From Atopobiaceae bacterium (GTDB taxonomy: Bacteria > Actinomycetota > Coriobacteriia > Coriobacteriales > Atopobiaceae): 5,579 nucleotides of DNA. Below the pieces are notes generated by a model. It made no database searches. It was not told the origin of the DNA and saw only the letters and a program-made list of their open reading frames with translations. The translations under genes and the position numbers were made by a program. Shown here piece after piece: positions 1-5,085 of the stretch (positions are counted from its first letter, which is position 1; each line of letters opens with the position of its first letter). Where the stretch lies: NCBI GenBank assembly GCA_017460265.1, contig JAFUBJ010000393.1:1-5579 (forward strand), read 5' to 3'.

Positions 1-1043
1 GGCAGGTTGTAGACGATGGGATAGCCGTAGATGACAGGCTCGTTGATGTTGAAGATACCCGGGCCCAGCGCCAGCGAACCAACGGTCTTGCTGGTCTTGT
101 TCTTGGAGAAGAGGAACGTGGCGATGAGCAGGCAGAGGGTGCAGCCCGAGCCGCCGATGAGGCCAAAGGTGTTCACGATCTGCATGTTCATGTAGTGGTC
201 GGGCTGGATGGCCGCAAAGCCGCCCTCGGCATAGGCTGCCATGTTTTCGGTGATGAGGATGGTGAGCATGGGCTCGGCAAGCACGCCAGAGATGGCGCTC
301 TGATGGATGCCCAGGCAGAAGAGCAGGTTTGCGAAGGTGTAGATGATCACGACGCCCCAGATGTTGGAGTTGAGGCTCTGCAGCGGCGCCTGGACGAAGG
401 TCTTGACGAGGGTAGAGACGTCAGTGCCAAAGCCCACATGCAGGATGGTGGCCACCAGGCCAAAGACGGAGAGCGTAAGGAGCATGGGGATCATGATGTT
501 GAAGGAGGTTGCCACCATGGGAGGCACGCCTTCGCCCAGGTTGATCTCGAGCTTCTTGATGCCGGCAAGCTTGATGAAGAGCGCCGTGGCCAGAAGCCCG
601 ATGATGATGGCGCTGAAAAGGCCGCCCGTTCCGGTGTTACCGGTGGCAAAGAGGCCGCCCACTTGCTCTCCGTTCACATCCACCGCCTGGGGAAGGGTAA
701 CAAAGAGCGAGGCGATGGCCACCACGACGCAGGCGATGTCGCGCTTGAAGCCCGTGTTGTGTGCGTGGCAGTAGCCCACGACGCCACACAGCAGGATGGC
801 CGAGATGCTCAGCGTGCCCTGCGTGAGGGAGTTGCCCCAGTACTGGGCGCCGGCAAGCGCATCACCGCTCAGGAACAGCGGGAACACGACGTTGTTAATG
901 AGAACTGCAATGCCTGCAAGGATATAGAGAGGCATGATGGTTGCGAATGCATCGCGAAGCGACCTCAGATGCACCTCCGATCCGATTCTTCCCGAAATCG
1001 CGGCGAACTTGTCAAGAAACGCCTGACCCTTTCCTTCTGCCAT
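1..1043 (-). CDS. PTS system EIIC subunit, lactose/cellobiose family (partial, C-terminus beyond window)
   Basis: This is the membrane permease subunit of a phosphoenolpyruvate-dependent phosphotransferase system. It moves a sugar, probably a beta-glucoside, cellobiose or chitobiose-type substrate, across the membrane for phosphorylation by a separate EIIB. The 347 visible residues hold many hydrophobic segments (for example about 33-58, 78-92, 102-118, 140-160, 183-203, 228-244 and 290-312). They also show family hallmarks: an N-terminal cytoplasmic helix followed by a SLRDAFATIMPL-type first segment, GIH at 245-247 and FNINEPVIYG at 331-340. His247 and Glu335 correspond to the conserved His and Glu implicated in sugar binding in the ChbC structure. 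The family usually has 420-450 residues, so roughly the last 80-100 are outside the window. The ATG at 1043 is preceded by AGGAAGGA seven bases upstream. No EIIA or EIIB is in view. It is divergent from a GntR/UTRA gene that probably controls it. Exact sugar is not determinable. Confidence 0.93.
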   Translation of the reverse strand, partial: MAEGKGQAFLDKFAAISGRIGSEVHLRSLRDAFATIMPLYILAGIAVLINNVVFPLFLSGDALAGAQYWGNSLTQGTLSISAILLCGVVGYCHAHNTGFKRDIACVVVAIASLFVTLPQAVDVNGEQVGGLFATGNTGTGGLFSAIIIGLLATALFIKLAGIKKLEINLGEGVPPMVATSFNIMIPMLLTLSVFGLVATILHVGFGTDVSTLVKTFVQAPLQSLNSNIWGVVIIYTFANLLFCLGIHQSAISGVLAEPMLTILITENMAAYAEGGFAAIQPDHYMNMQIVNTFGLIGGSGCTLCLLIATFLFSKNKTSKTVGSLALGPGIFNINEPVIYGYPIVYNL

Positions 1044-1079
1044 GGTTGGTCCTTCCTCTCTATCCTTCCTTGGTCCTGT

Positions 1080-1102
1080 TTGAGCATTTCGACTATGCTC
1101 AA
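1080..1102. promoter_or_regulatory. Inverted repeat, candidate operator upstream of PTS gene
   Basis: TTGAGCAT (1080-1087) and ATGCTCAA (1095-1102) form a perfect 8-bp inverted repeat around a 7-base spacer. It lies just downstream of the predicted start of transcription of the PTS gene, where a bound repressor would block RNA polymerase. The divergent GntR/UTRA protein is the natural candidate ligand-responsive repressor. An RNA hairpin in the leader is the alternative; there is no T-run to make it a terminator. Confidence 0.5.
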
Positions 1103-1115
1103 GTCCTTGCTTGAT

Positions 1116-1144
1116 AAATTACACGCTTCTGATTTTTTTTGCAA
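1116..1144 (-). promoter_or_regulatory. Candidate promoter for the PTS EIIC gene
   Basis: On the minus strand, TTGCAA (1144-1139) and TAATTT (1121-1116) lie 17 bases apart, matching sigma-A spacing but only 4/6 and 3/6 of the consensus. The spacer begins with an A-tract (T8 on the plus strand at 1133-1140). Predicted transcription would start near 1109, giving a leader of about 65 bases that contains the 1080-1102 inverted repeat. The hexamer matches are weak, so this is a proposal only. Confidence 0.35.
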
Positions 1145-1189
1145 GTACTTTTTCTTAGATTAATGAGAGGCTGCGCCATTGGCGGCAAA

Positions 1190-1212
1190 CGGTCATAATA
1201 AAGACGTGACCG
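1190..1212. promoter_or_regulatory. Inverted repeat just before the GntR/UTRA gene, candidate autoregulatory operator
   Basis: CGGTCA (1190-1195) and TGACCG (1207-1212) are perfect 6-bp arms separated by 11 bases, the same 23-bp overall span as the repeat at 1080-1102 but with a different sequence. It contains CATAAT (1194-1199), a 5/6 match to a -10 box, although no good -35 box is found at the right distance. It ends five bases before the GGGGAGGA ribosome binding site at 1217-1224. Position fits autoregulation of the regulator; binding is not shown by sequence. Confidence 0.4.
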
Positions 1213-1227
1213 ATATGGGGAGGACTA

Positions 1228-1950
1228 ATGCTGAAGTACCAGGAACTGGTAAAGACCTTGCTCGACGAGCTGGCCCAGGGCGTCTATCAGAAGGGCGACC
1301 GCCTCCCCACCACACCTGAGCTCTGCGAGCTCTATGGCGTGAGCAACACCACGGTCAAGCGTGCTATGGACGAACTAGAGCTACAGGGCGTCGTTGCCAG
1401 GCGACGCGGATCGGGCGTCTATATCAAAGAGACGTCTGTCGCGAAGGGCGTCATCACACGCACGGGGAGTACGTCTCAGCAGATGAGCGGCATGTCAGCA
1501 GAGTATGAGGGAACGCCGCAGGTCCTTACAAGCGAGGTGCACGAGTTCTCGGTCGTGCGACCCGAACCTGAGATTGCGGAGAAGCTGGGCATGGACGCAG
1601 ACGGCTTTGCCTACCACATCTGCCGCGTCCGCCTGGTCGATAACGTTCCCAAGGTCATCGAATACACCTTCATGCCCATCGCACTCATCCCCAACCTGCG
1701 CGAGAGCACGCTCGAAGCGTCCATCTATCACTTCATCGAGGACGAACTTGGCCTGAAGATTGGCAGCGCTCATCGCACCATCAAGGCCGTCATGCCTACC
1801 GAGGAAGAGCGCATGTGGCTGCGCATCGGAACGGGCGAGCCTCTTCTTGAGGTACGACAGGTGGCCTATCTTGCCGACGGCAGGCCATTTGAGTTTTCGA
1901 TTTCGCGGCACACGAGCGACTACGAGTTCTATAGCATCAGCACACGGTAG
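1228..1950 (+). CDS. GntR-family transcriptional regulator with UTRA domain (HutC subfamily)
   Basis: This cytoplasmic, sugar- or phosphosugar-responsive DNA-binding protein is probably the repressor of the divergent PTS gene. Residues 1-68 form the GntR winged helix: the stretch GDRLPTTPELCELYGVSNTT (23-42) leads into the recognition helix TVKRAMDELELQG and the wing RRRGSGVYI. Residues about 97-236 are a UTRA effector-binding domain, ending in the typical FEFSISRHTSDYEFYSIS stretch. At 240 residues it has the normal full length. The ATG follows GGGGAGGA with four bases between GGAGG and the start codon. GntR/UTRA regulators next to cellobiose/beta-glucoside PTS genes commonly repress them until a phosphorylated sugar binds. 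The pairing with this transporter is inferred from divergent orientation and the two inverted repeats between the genes. Confidence 0.92.
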   Translation: MLKYQELVKTLLDELAQGVYQKGDRLPTTPELCELYGVSNTTVKRAMDELELQGVVARRRGSGVYIKETSVAKGVITRTGSTSQQMSGMSAEYEGTPQVLTSEVHEFSVVRPEPEIAEKLGMDADGFAYHICRVRLVDNVPKVIEYTFMPIALIPNLRESTLEASIYHFIEDELGLKIGSAHRTIKAVMPTEEERMWLRIGTGEPLLEVRQVAYLADGRPFEFSISRHTSDYEFYSISTR

Positions 1951-1993
1951 GAGCAGGGAGGGCGTCCTCCACATAGATAGCTCAAATACTCAG

Positions 1994-2022
1994 TTGCCTC
2001 CTTCTGTTCTATCTGTTATAGT
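1994..2022 (+). promoter_or_regulatory. Promoter of the YtrA-type regulator operon
   Basis: TTGCCT (1994-1999, 4/6 to the -35 consensus) is followed after exactly 17 bases by TATAGT (2017-2022, 5/6 to the -10 consensus). TGT directly before the -10 box makes it an extended -10 element. The expected start point is about 2028-2030, giving a leader of about 27 bases. This is the best-formed promoter in the window. It lies inside the long inverted repeat, with the left arm filling the -35 edge and the spacer. Confidence 0.72.
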
Positions 2023-2052
2023 TCGTCTAGAACAGATAGAACAGAAGGAGGC
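1996..2052. repeat. Perfect 22-bp inverted repeat spanning promoter and ribosome binding site
   Basis: The arms 1996-2017 and 2031-2052 are exact reverse complements over 22 bp and surround a 13-base centre (2018-2030). Each arm contains two copies of the hexamer AACAGA (or its complement TCTGTT) with a 9-bp period: 2003-2008 and 2012-2017 in the left arm, 2031-2036 and 2040-2045 in the right. The left arm covers the promoter spacer. The right arm begins at about +1 and ends in AAGGAGG (2045-2051), the ribosome binding site of the next gene. Its most likely role is operator for the GntR protein encoded immediately downstream (autoregulation). In RNA read through from upstream it would instead fold and hide the ribosome binding site. 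Confidence 0.85.
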
Positions 2053-2055
2053 CCC

Positions 2056-2463
2056 ATGCTTCTACGTATCGATTTCACGTCCCAAGAGCCCATCTACCTG
2101 CAGATACGTTCGCAGATAGTGCATGCTGTCGCCTCAGGGGAGCTTCAGGCCGGAGACCCCCTCCCCAGCGTGCGCTCCCTTGCTGGAGACCTCGGCGTCA
2201 ACATGCACACGGTCAACAAGGCCTATGCGGTCCTACGTGACGAAGGCTACGTCATCATGCGTGGCCGCAGCGGAGCATTCATCGGAGACCGCTCTTCCGT
2301 CCTCACGCCCGAGCGCGCAGCGAGCGACCGACAACGTCTTTCGCAGGCTCTGCACAGCCTCGCACTCGAGCACAAGGCGCAGGGCGGCACCTTCGAGTCC
2401 TTCATCTCGGCCGCTAAAGAGCAGGCGGCGCAAGTCTTCACTACCACACGCGACAGTCTCTAA
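2056..2463 (+). CDS. YtrA-type GntR transcriptional regulator
   Basis: A short GntR regulator of 135 residues, typical of the YtrA subfamily, which has the winged helix and only a short helical dimerisation tail with no separate ligand domain. Visible signatures are the opening FTSQEPIYLQIRSQIVHAV (7-25), GDPLPSVRSLAGDLGVNMHT (33-52), the recognition helix TVNKAYAVLRDEG (52-64), and the wing MRGRSGAFI (68-76). Residues 84-130 are predicted helical. The ATG follows AAGGAGG with four C residues between; this Shine-Dalgarno sequence forms the end of the 22-bp inverted repeat. The gene ends 20 bases before a membrane protein gene, so the two form an operon. YtrA-type regulators usually repress their own operon, which encodes membrane or ABC transport proteins, and some respond to cell-wall-active antibiotics. 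That signal is inferred by family here, not shown. Confidence 0.92.
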   Translation: MLLRIDFTSQEPIYLQIRSQIVHAVASGELQAGDPLPSVRSLAGDLGVNMHTVNKAYAVLRDEGYVIMRGRSGAFIGDRSSVLTPERAASDRQRLSQALHSLALEHKAQGGTFESFISAAKEQAAQVFTTTRDSL

Positions 2464-2483
2464 CTACGCAAAGGAGCATTTCG

Positions 2484-3611
2484 ATGAACCTCATCTATCT
2501 CATGTTCTGCACCATGGTGCTGTTTGTCGGGCTTATCCTCGCCGTGACCCCGTGGCTCATGCCGCAAACCGAGTGCTTCTCCGTCACCGTACCCCACGGC
2601 GCCCGAAAGGAGGAGCCGCTCCACAGCTTCATGCGCAGCTACACCCTCTGGATGGTCATGCTCACCGCGCTTTGCACGCTTGCCTGGCCCGTTGTGCTCA
2701 CGGCAAGTCCCGTTGACCCCACCACCCGGTCGGGCGAAGTCAAGCTCACGCTACTTTTGCTCGTCACCACCTTTGCGCCCCTCATCGCCTCGTTCGCACT
2801 CATGCTGCACTTCCGCTCCCACGTTCAGGCAGTCAAGCAGGAGTGCAGTTGGGCGCCCGAGCACGCTGCCGCGGCAGCATTTGTAGGAACAGAGAACTTC
2901 CCCAAGCCGCTCTCGCTTGCTTGGAATCTGCTCTACCTGCCGCTCATGGGTGGTTTGGCATACTTCACGCTGACTCGCTATGACCAGTTCCCAAGCCAGA
3001 TTCCCATGAACGTGGACCTTGCAGGCAATGTGACCTCAACGGTTCCCAAGACCCTCCAGTCTGTGCTCTTCCCCACGCTCCTCCTCGGATTCATGGGCGC
3101 AATATTCACCCTCGTGCACTGGGGAACCATCCACTCAAAGAAGCCCATCGACCCTGCCGCACCGGCCACCTCGGCACTTGCCTACGCCACATTCGCACAT
3201 GTGCAGAGCATCCTGATAGTGGTGGGCGGACTCATGATTTCCAGCGTGACGGCAAGCCTCATCCTCGCCAGTTCGCTCGGTATGGTCTCGATGGCGTCAG
3301 CCGCGGTGATCACCACGGTCATCACCCTAGCCTTTGTCGCCATGATCACCATCGTCTCTCTGGTGATGGGACAGTCAGGATCGCGCCTCTTCGCAGACAC
3401 CTCGTCAGCAGGCATCACGCGCGATGATGACGATCACTGGCTGCTGGGCACCATCTACTGCAATCGCAATGACCCAAGCATCTTTGTGCCCAAGCGCTTC
3501 GGCATCGGGTGGACCAGCAACATCGCCCGCTGGGAAACGTGGGCTCTCGTGGCGGGCATTGTCGTTCTCACTGTGCTGCTTCTGGTGCTGACAGGAGCTC
3601 CGCTCTCGTAG
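2484..3611 (+). CDS. DUF1648/DUF5808 domain multi-pass membrane protein
   Basis: An integral membrane protein of 375 residues with about eight hydrophobic segments (roughly 3-25, 53-73, 88-110, 145-163, 191-213, 240-264, 270-295 and 352-371). Residues about 150-195, with RYDQFPSQIPMNVDLAGNV (165-183), match the DUF1648 signature found in SdpI-type immunity proteins and relatives. The loop at 314-349 (DDDDHWLLGTIYCNRNDPS, then a VPKRFGIGWT motif) matches DUF5808. The C-terminal SdpI domain itself is not recognised. The ATG is preceded by AAAGGAG at 2469-2475. It is the second gene of the YtrA-type regulator operon, so the regulator presumably sets its level. Biochemical function is unknown; a role in envelope stress or immunity to a membrane-active compound is inferred by analogy with SdpR/SdpI. 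No terminator is visible after it, so read-through into the toxin-antitoxin genes is possible. Confidence 0.85.
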   Translation: MNLIYLMFCTMVLFVGLILAVTPWLMPQTECFSVTVPHGARKEEPLHSFMRSYTLWMVMLTALCTLAWPVVLTASPVDPTTRSGEVKLTLLLLVTTFAPLIASFALMLHFRSHVQAVKQECSWAPEHAAAAAFVGTENFPKPLSLAWNLLYLPLMGGLAYFTLTRYDQFPSQIPMNVDLAGNVTSTVPKTLQSVLFPTLLLGFMGAIFTLVHWGTIHSKKPIDPAAPATSALAYATFAHVQSILIVVGGLMISSVTASLILASSLGMVSMASAAVITTVITLAFVAMITIVSLVMGQSGSRLFADTSSAGITRDDDDHWLLGTIYCNRNDPSIFVPKRFGIGWTSNIARWETWALVAGIVVLTVLLLVLTGAPLS

Positions 3612-3622
3612 GCACAATACCA

Positions 3623-3667
3623 GCCTCCTCATGTAGATGCCACACTGCTAGCACTACATGAGGAGGC
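3623..3667. repeat. 14-bp perfect inverted repeat overlapping antitoxin ribosome binding site
   Basis: The arms GCCTCCTCATGTAG (3623-3636) and its exact complement (3654-3667) enclose a 17-base centre containing the palindrome GCTAGC (3647-3652). The right arm includes AGGAGG (3661-3666), the antitoxin ribosome binding site, and the left arm is therefore an anti-Shine-Dalgarno sequence. It is likely the operator bound by the ribbon-helix-helix antitoxin (or antitoxin-toxin complex), and may also act as an RNA hairpin limiting translation on read-through transcripts. No convincing -35/-10 pair was found here. There is no T-run after it, so it is not a standard terminator. Confidence 0.75.
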
Positions 3668-3671
3668 CCCT

Positions 3672-4007
3672 ATGCCATCAACGGTTCAGCTCAACACACG
3701 TATCGACCCTGGCCTCAAGGCTCGAGGTGATGCCGTCTTTGCCCGAGCGGGGCTCACTTCAAGCGAAGTGGTCCGCGCTGTTTGGGAGGCGGCAGCACGC
3801 ACGCAGGAGCTTCCTGATTGTGTGAGGACGTCCACCGAGGCCAAGCATTCTGCGCACAGCGATGCCATCAAAGAGGGCGCAGGCATCGTCAGGCGCATGG
3901 CAGAAGAGATGGGCGTATTCATTTCAGCGACCCCTCCTGATTACCACGCGCTTCGTGATGAGGCGTACGACGCGCTGATTGACGAGATGGAGGCACGCCA
4001 TGCTTGA
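3672..4007 (+). CDS. RelB/DinJ-like ribbon-helix-helix antitoxin
   Basis: A 111-residue antitoxin of a type II toxin-antitoxin system. It should neutralise the PIN nuclease encoded next and bind operator DNA upstream. The N-terminus carries the ribbon-helix-helix fold of RelB/DinJ antitoxins: a DNA-contacting strand STVQLNTRID (3-12), helix A PGLKARGDAVFARAG (13-27), a turn, and helix B TSSEVVRAVWEAAART (29-44). The remaining residues (about 60-110) are charged and probably wrap the toxin. They end in a helical acidic stretch, DEAYDALIDEMEARH. The ATG follows AGGAGG with five bases between. The stop codon overlaps the toxin start by eight bases, which implies translational coupling. RelB/DinJ antitoxins are best known with RelE/YafQ toxins; the PIN partner is the less textbook combination. 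Confidence 0.85.
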   Translation: MPSTVQLNTRIDPGLKARGDAVFARAGLTSSEVVRAVWEAAARTQELPDCVRTSTEAKHSAHSDAIKEGAGIVRRMAEEMGVFISATPPDYHALRDEAYDALIDEMEARHA

Positions 4008-4479
4008 CGCAAAGACGTTCCTCGTCGATACCAACGTCTGGATTGACTACTTCATGGCCACCGAGCCCCATGGTAAGGAGGCGATCGCCTTTTTCGAAGC
4101 CGTCGACCAACGTGGGGGGACACTCCTCTACGCGCCAACCACCCTCAAAGACGTGTTCTTTCTTGTCCCGCGCATCCTGAGACGTGAGGCACAGGCAGCA
4201 AGCCAGCTCGAAGACACCTTATGTGTCCCAGCAGCGTGGGCATGCGTGCGCACGATGACTGAGAGTGCCGTTGCCGCACCGCTTTCACTGCCAGAATGTG
4301 ACCTTGCGTGGGCGTTGCGATCCGCTCATGGAGACTTAGAAGACAACTTAATAATTGCGGCAGCCGAGACCTGCAACGCCGACTACGTGGTGAGCTACGA
4401 CCTCGCCATGCTCGAGCACTTCTCCCCCGCTTGCATCACGCCTGAGCAGGCCTGTAACCTGCTGAGCATTCGTTCATAG
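4000..4479 (+). CDS. PIN-domain ribonuclease toxin (VapC-like)
   Basis: The probable toxin of the pair, a magnesium-dependent RNase of 159 residues. The first acidic motif is FLVDTNVWIDYF (7-18) with Asp10. The usual second-motif glutamate position appears to be taken by Asp51 in the TTLKDVFFLVPR stretch. The third motif is HGDLEDNLIIAAAE (110-123) with Asp112, Glu114 and Asp115. The fourth is ADYVVSYDLAML (127-138) with Asp134. All acidic positions expected for a PIN metal site are therefore present, so it looks active. The start chosen is the ATG at 4000: GGAGG at 3989-3993 lies six bases before it, inside the end of the antitoxin gene. A TTG at 3979 would add seven residues but lacks that support. 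RNA target (tRNA, rRNA or mRNA) cannot be read from sequence. Confidence 0.87.
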   Translation: MLDAKTFLVDTNVWIDYFMATEPHGKEAIAFFEAVDQRGGTLLYAPTTLKDVFFLVPRILRREAQAASQLEDTLCVPAAWACVRTMTESAVAAPLSLPECDLAWALRSAHGDLEDNLIIAAAETCNADYVVSYDLAMLEHFSPACITPEQACNLLSIRS

Positions 4480-4535
4480 CCTACGCATCAAGCGCGGGTG
4501 GCAAGCCTGCGCCCCACCACATAAAGGAGCTCGTC

Positions 4536-5015
4536 ATGCCCAATCTTCACCCCACCGTCCGCGTCGCGCCCGGCGCCCATGTCATAGGGGACGCGACCCT
4601 CGGCGAACACTGCACCGTTTGGTATAACGCGGTGATCAGGGCAGATGAGGCCCCCGTGACCATCGGCGCCAAGACCAACGTCCAGGATTGCGCGGTCGTG
4701 CATGTGAGCACGGGACACCCGGTCTCCATCGGGGACGGCGTGACCATTGGCCACGGCGCCATCGTGCACGGCTGCACGATGGGGAGCAACTCCCTCATCG
4801 GCATGGGGGCCATCGTCCTTGACGGTGCGGAGATTGGGGGCAACTGCATCATCGGCGCGGGCGCGCTCGTCACGCAGGGCACGCGCATTCCCGATGGGCA
4901 CATGGCGTTCGGGAGCCCCGCCCGCGTCATTCGTCCGCTCACTGAGGAAGAGATTCGGAAGAACCGCGAGAATGCGCAGGAATACGTGCGCCTCGCAGAG
5001 ACGCTGGCGCCATAG
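4536..5015 (+). CDS. Gamma-class carbonic anhydrase-like hexapeptide-repeat protein (YrdA/PaaY/CamH type)
   Basis: A 159-residue left-handed beta-helix protein of the gamma carbonic anhydrase family, which forms trimers with metal sites between subunits and may hydrate CO2 to bicarbonate. Hexapeptide repeats run from about residue 8 to 125 (for example VTIGHG, SLIGMGAIVLDGAEIG, CIIGAGALV). The three metal-ligand histidines are His56 (AVVHV), His73 (IGHG) and His78 (IVHGC). The conserved Arg35/Asp37 (VIRAD) and Asn48/Gln50/Asp51 (NVQD) are also present. The end GSPARVIRPLTEEEI plus a C-terminal helix is typical. The acidic loop of the archaeal Cam enzyme is absent, as in YrdA and CamH. AAAGGAG at 4523-4529 lies six bases before the ATG. 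Many members of this subgroup have no demonstrated activity, so catalysis is likely but unproven. It appears unrelated to the toxin-antitoxin pair 56 bases upstream. Confidence 0.9.
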   Translation: MPNLHPTVRVAPGAHVIGDATLGEHCTVWYNAVIRADEAPVTIGAKTNVQDCAVVHVSTGHPVSIGDGVTIGHGAIVHGCTMGSNSLIGMGAIVLDGAEIGGNCIIGAGALVTQGTRIPDGHMAFGSPARVIRPLTEEEIRKNRENAQEYVRLAETLAP

Positions 5016-5043
5016 AGCCGTGCCGCGACCCCATATGAAAAGA

Positions 5044-5065
5044 GGGGGGGGCTTTTGCCCCCCTC
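5044..5065 (-). terminator. Intrinsic terminator for the radical SAM gene, possibly used from both sides
   Basis: A G/C hairpin (left arm 5044-5052, loop TTTT at 5053-5056, right arm 5057-5065) has a run of eight G facing six C, with one wobble pair near the base. Read on the minus strand, it starts 20 bases after the radical SAM stop codon and is followed by TCTTTTCAT, a short T-rich tract. That orients it as the terminator of the minus-strand gene. On the plus strand no T-run follows, so any effect on the carbonic anhydrase transcript would be weaker. Confidence 0.75.
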
Positions 5066-5085
5066 GCACTCCGTCTGTGCCTTCC

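Noticed and set aside
195..1163. Long plus-strand open frame (322 codons)
   Set aside because: It is antisense to the PTS EIIC gene, its product is low-complexity and rich in Asp, Gly, His and Arg with no family signature, and the minus strand gives an unmistakable EIIC protein.
1139..1166. Plus-strand promoter using TTGCAA and TAATGA for the GntR/UTRA gene
   Set aside because: Spacing is 16 bases but TAATGA matches the -10 consensus at only two positions; the real promoter of this gene could not be located with confidence.
1174..1184. CGCCA-T-TGGCG palindrome in the divergent gap
   Set aside because: Only 11 bp long, in a GC-rich stretch and not aligned with any promoter element; likely chance.
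1957..1970. GGAGG-GCGT-CCTCC hairpin after the GntR/UTRA gene as terminator
   Set aside because: The stem is only 5 bp and no T-run follows; it may weakly pause polymerase but does not meet the usual pattern.
3979..3999. TTG at 3979 as start of the PIN toxin
   Set aside because: The ATG at 4000 has GGAGG six bases upstream and begins directly before the first PIN strand; the extra seven residues look like antitoxin codons read in another frame.
4497..4518. GGTGG...CCACC hairpin between the toxin and carbonic anhydrase genes as terminator
   Set aside because: Five-base arms with a 12-base loop and no T-run; too weak to call.
4488..5069. Minus-strand open frame of 193 codons over the carbonic anhydrase gene
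   Set aside because: Its Gly/Ala/His/Asp-rich product is the mirror image of hexapeptide repeat codons; the plus strand encodes a complete gamma carbonic anhydrase with a ribosome site.
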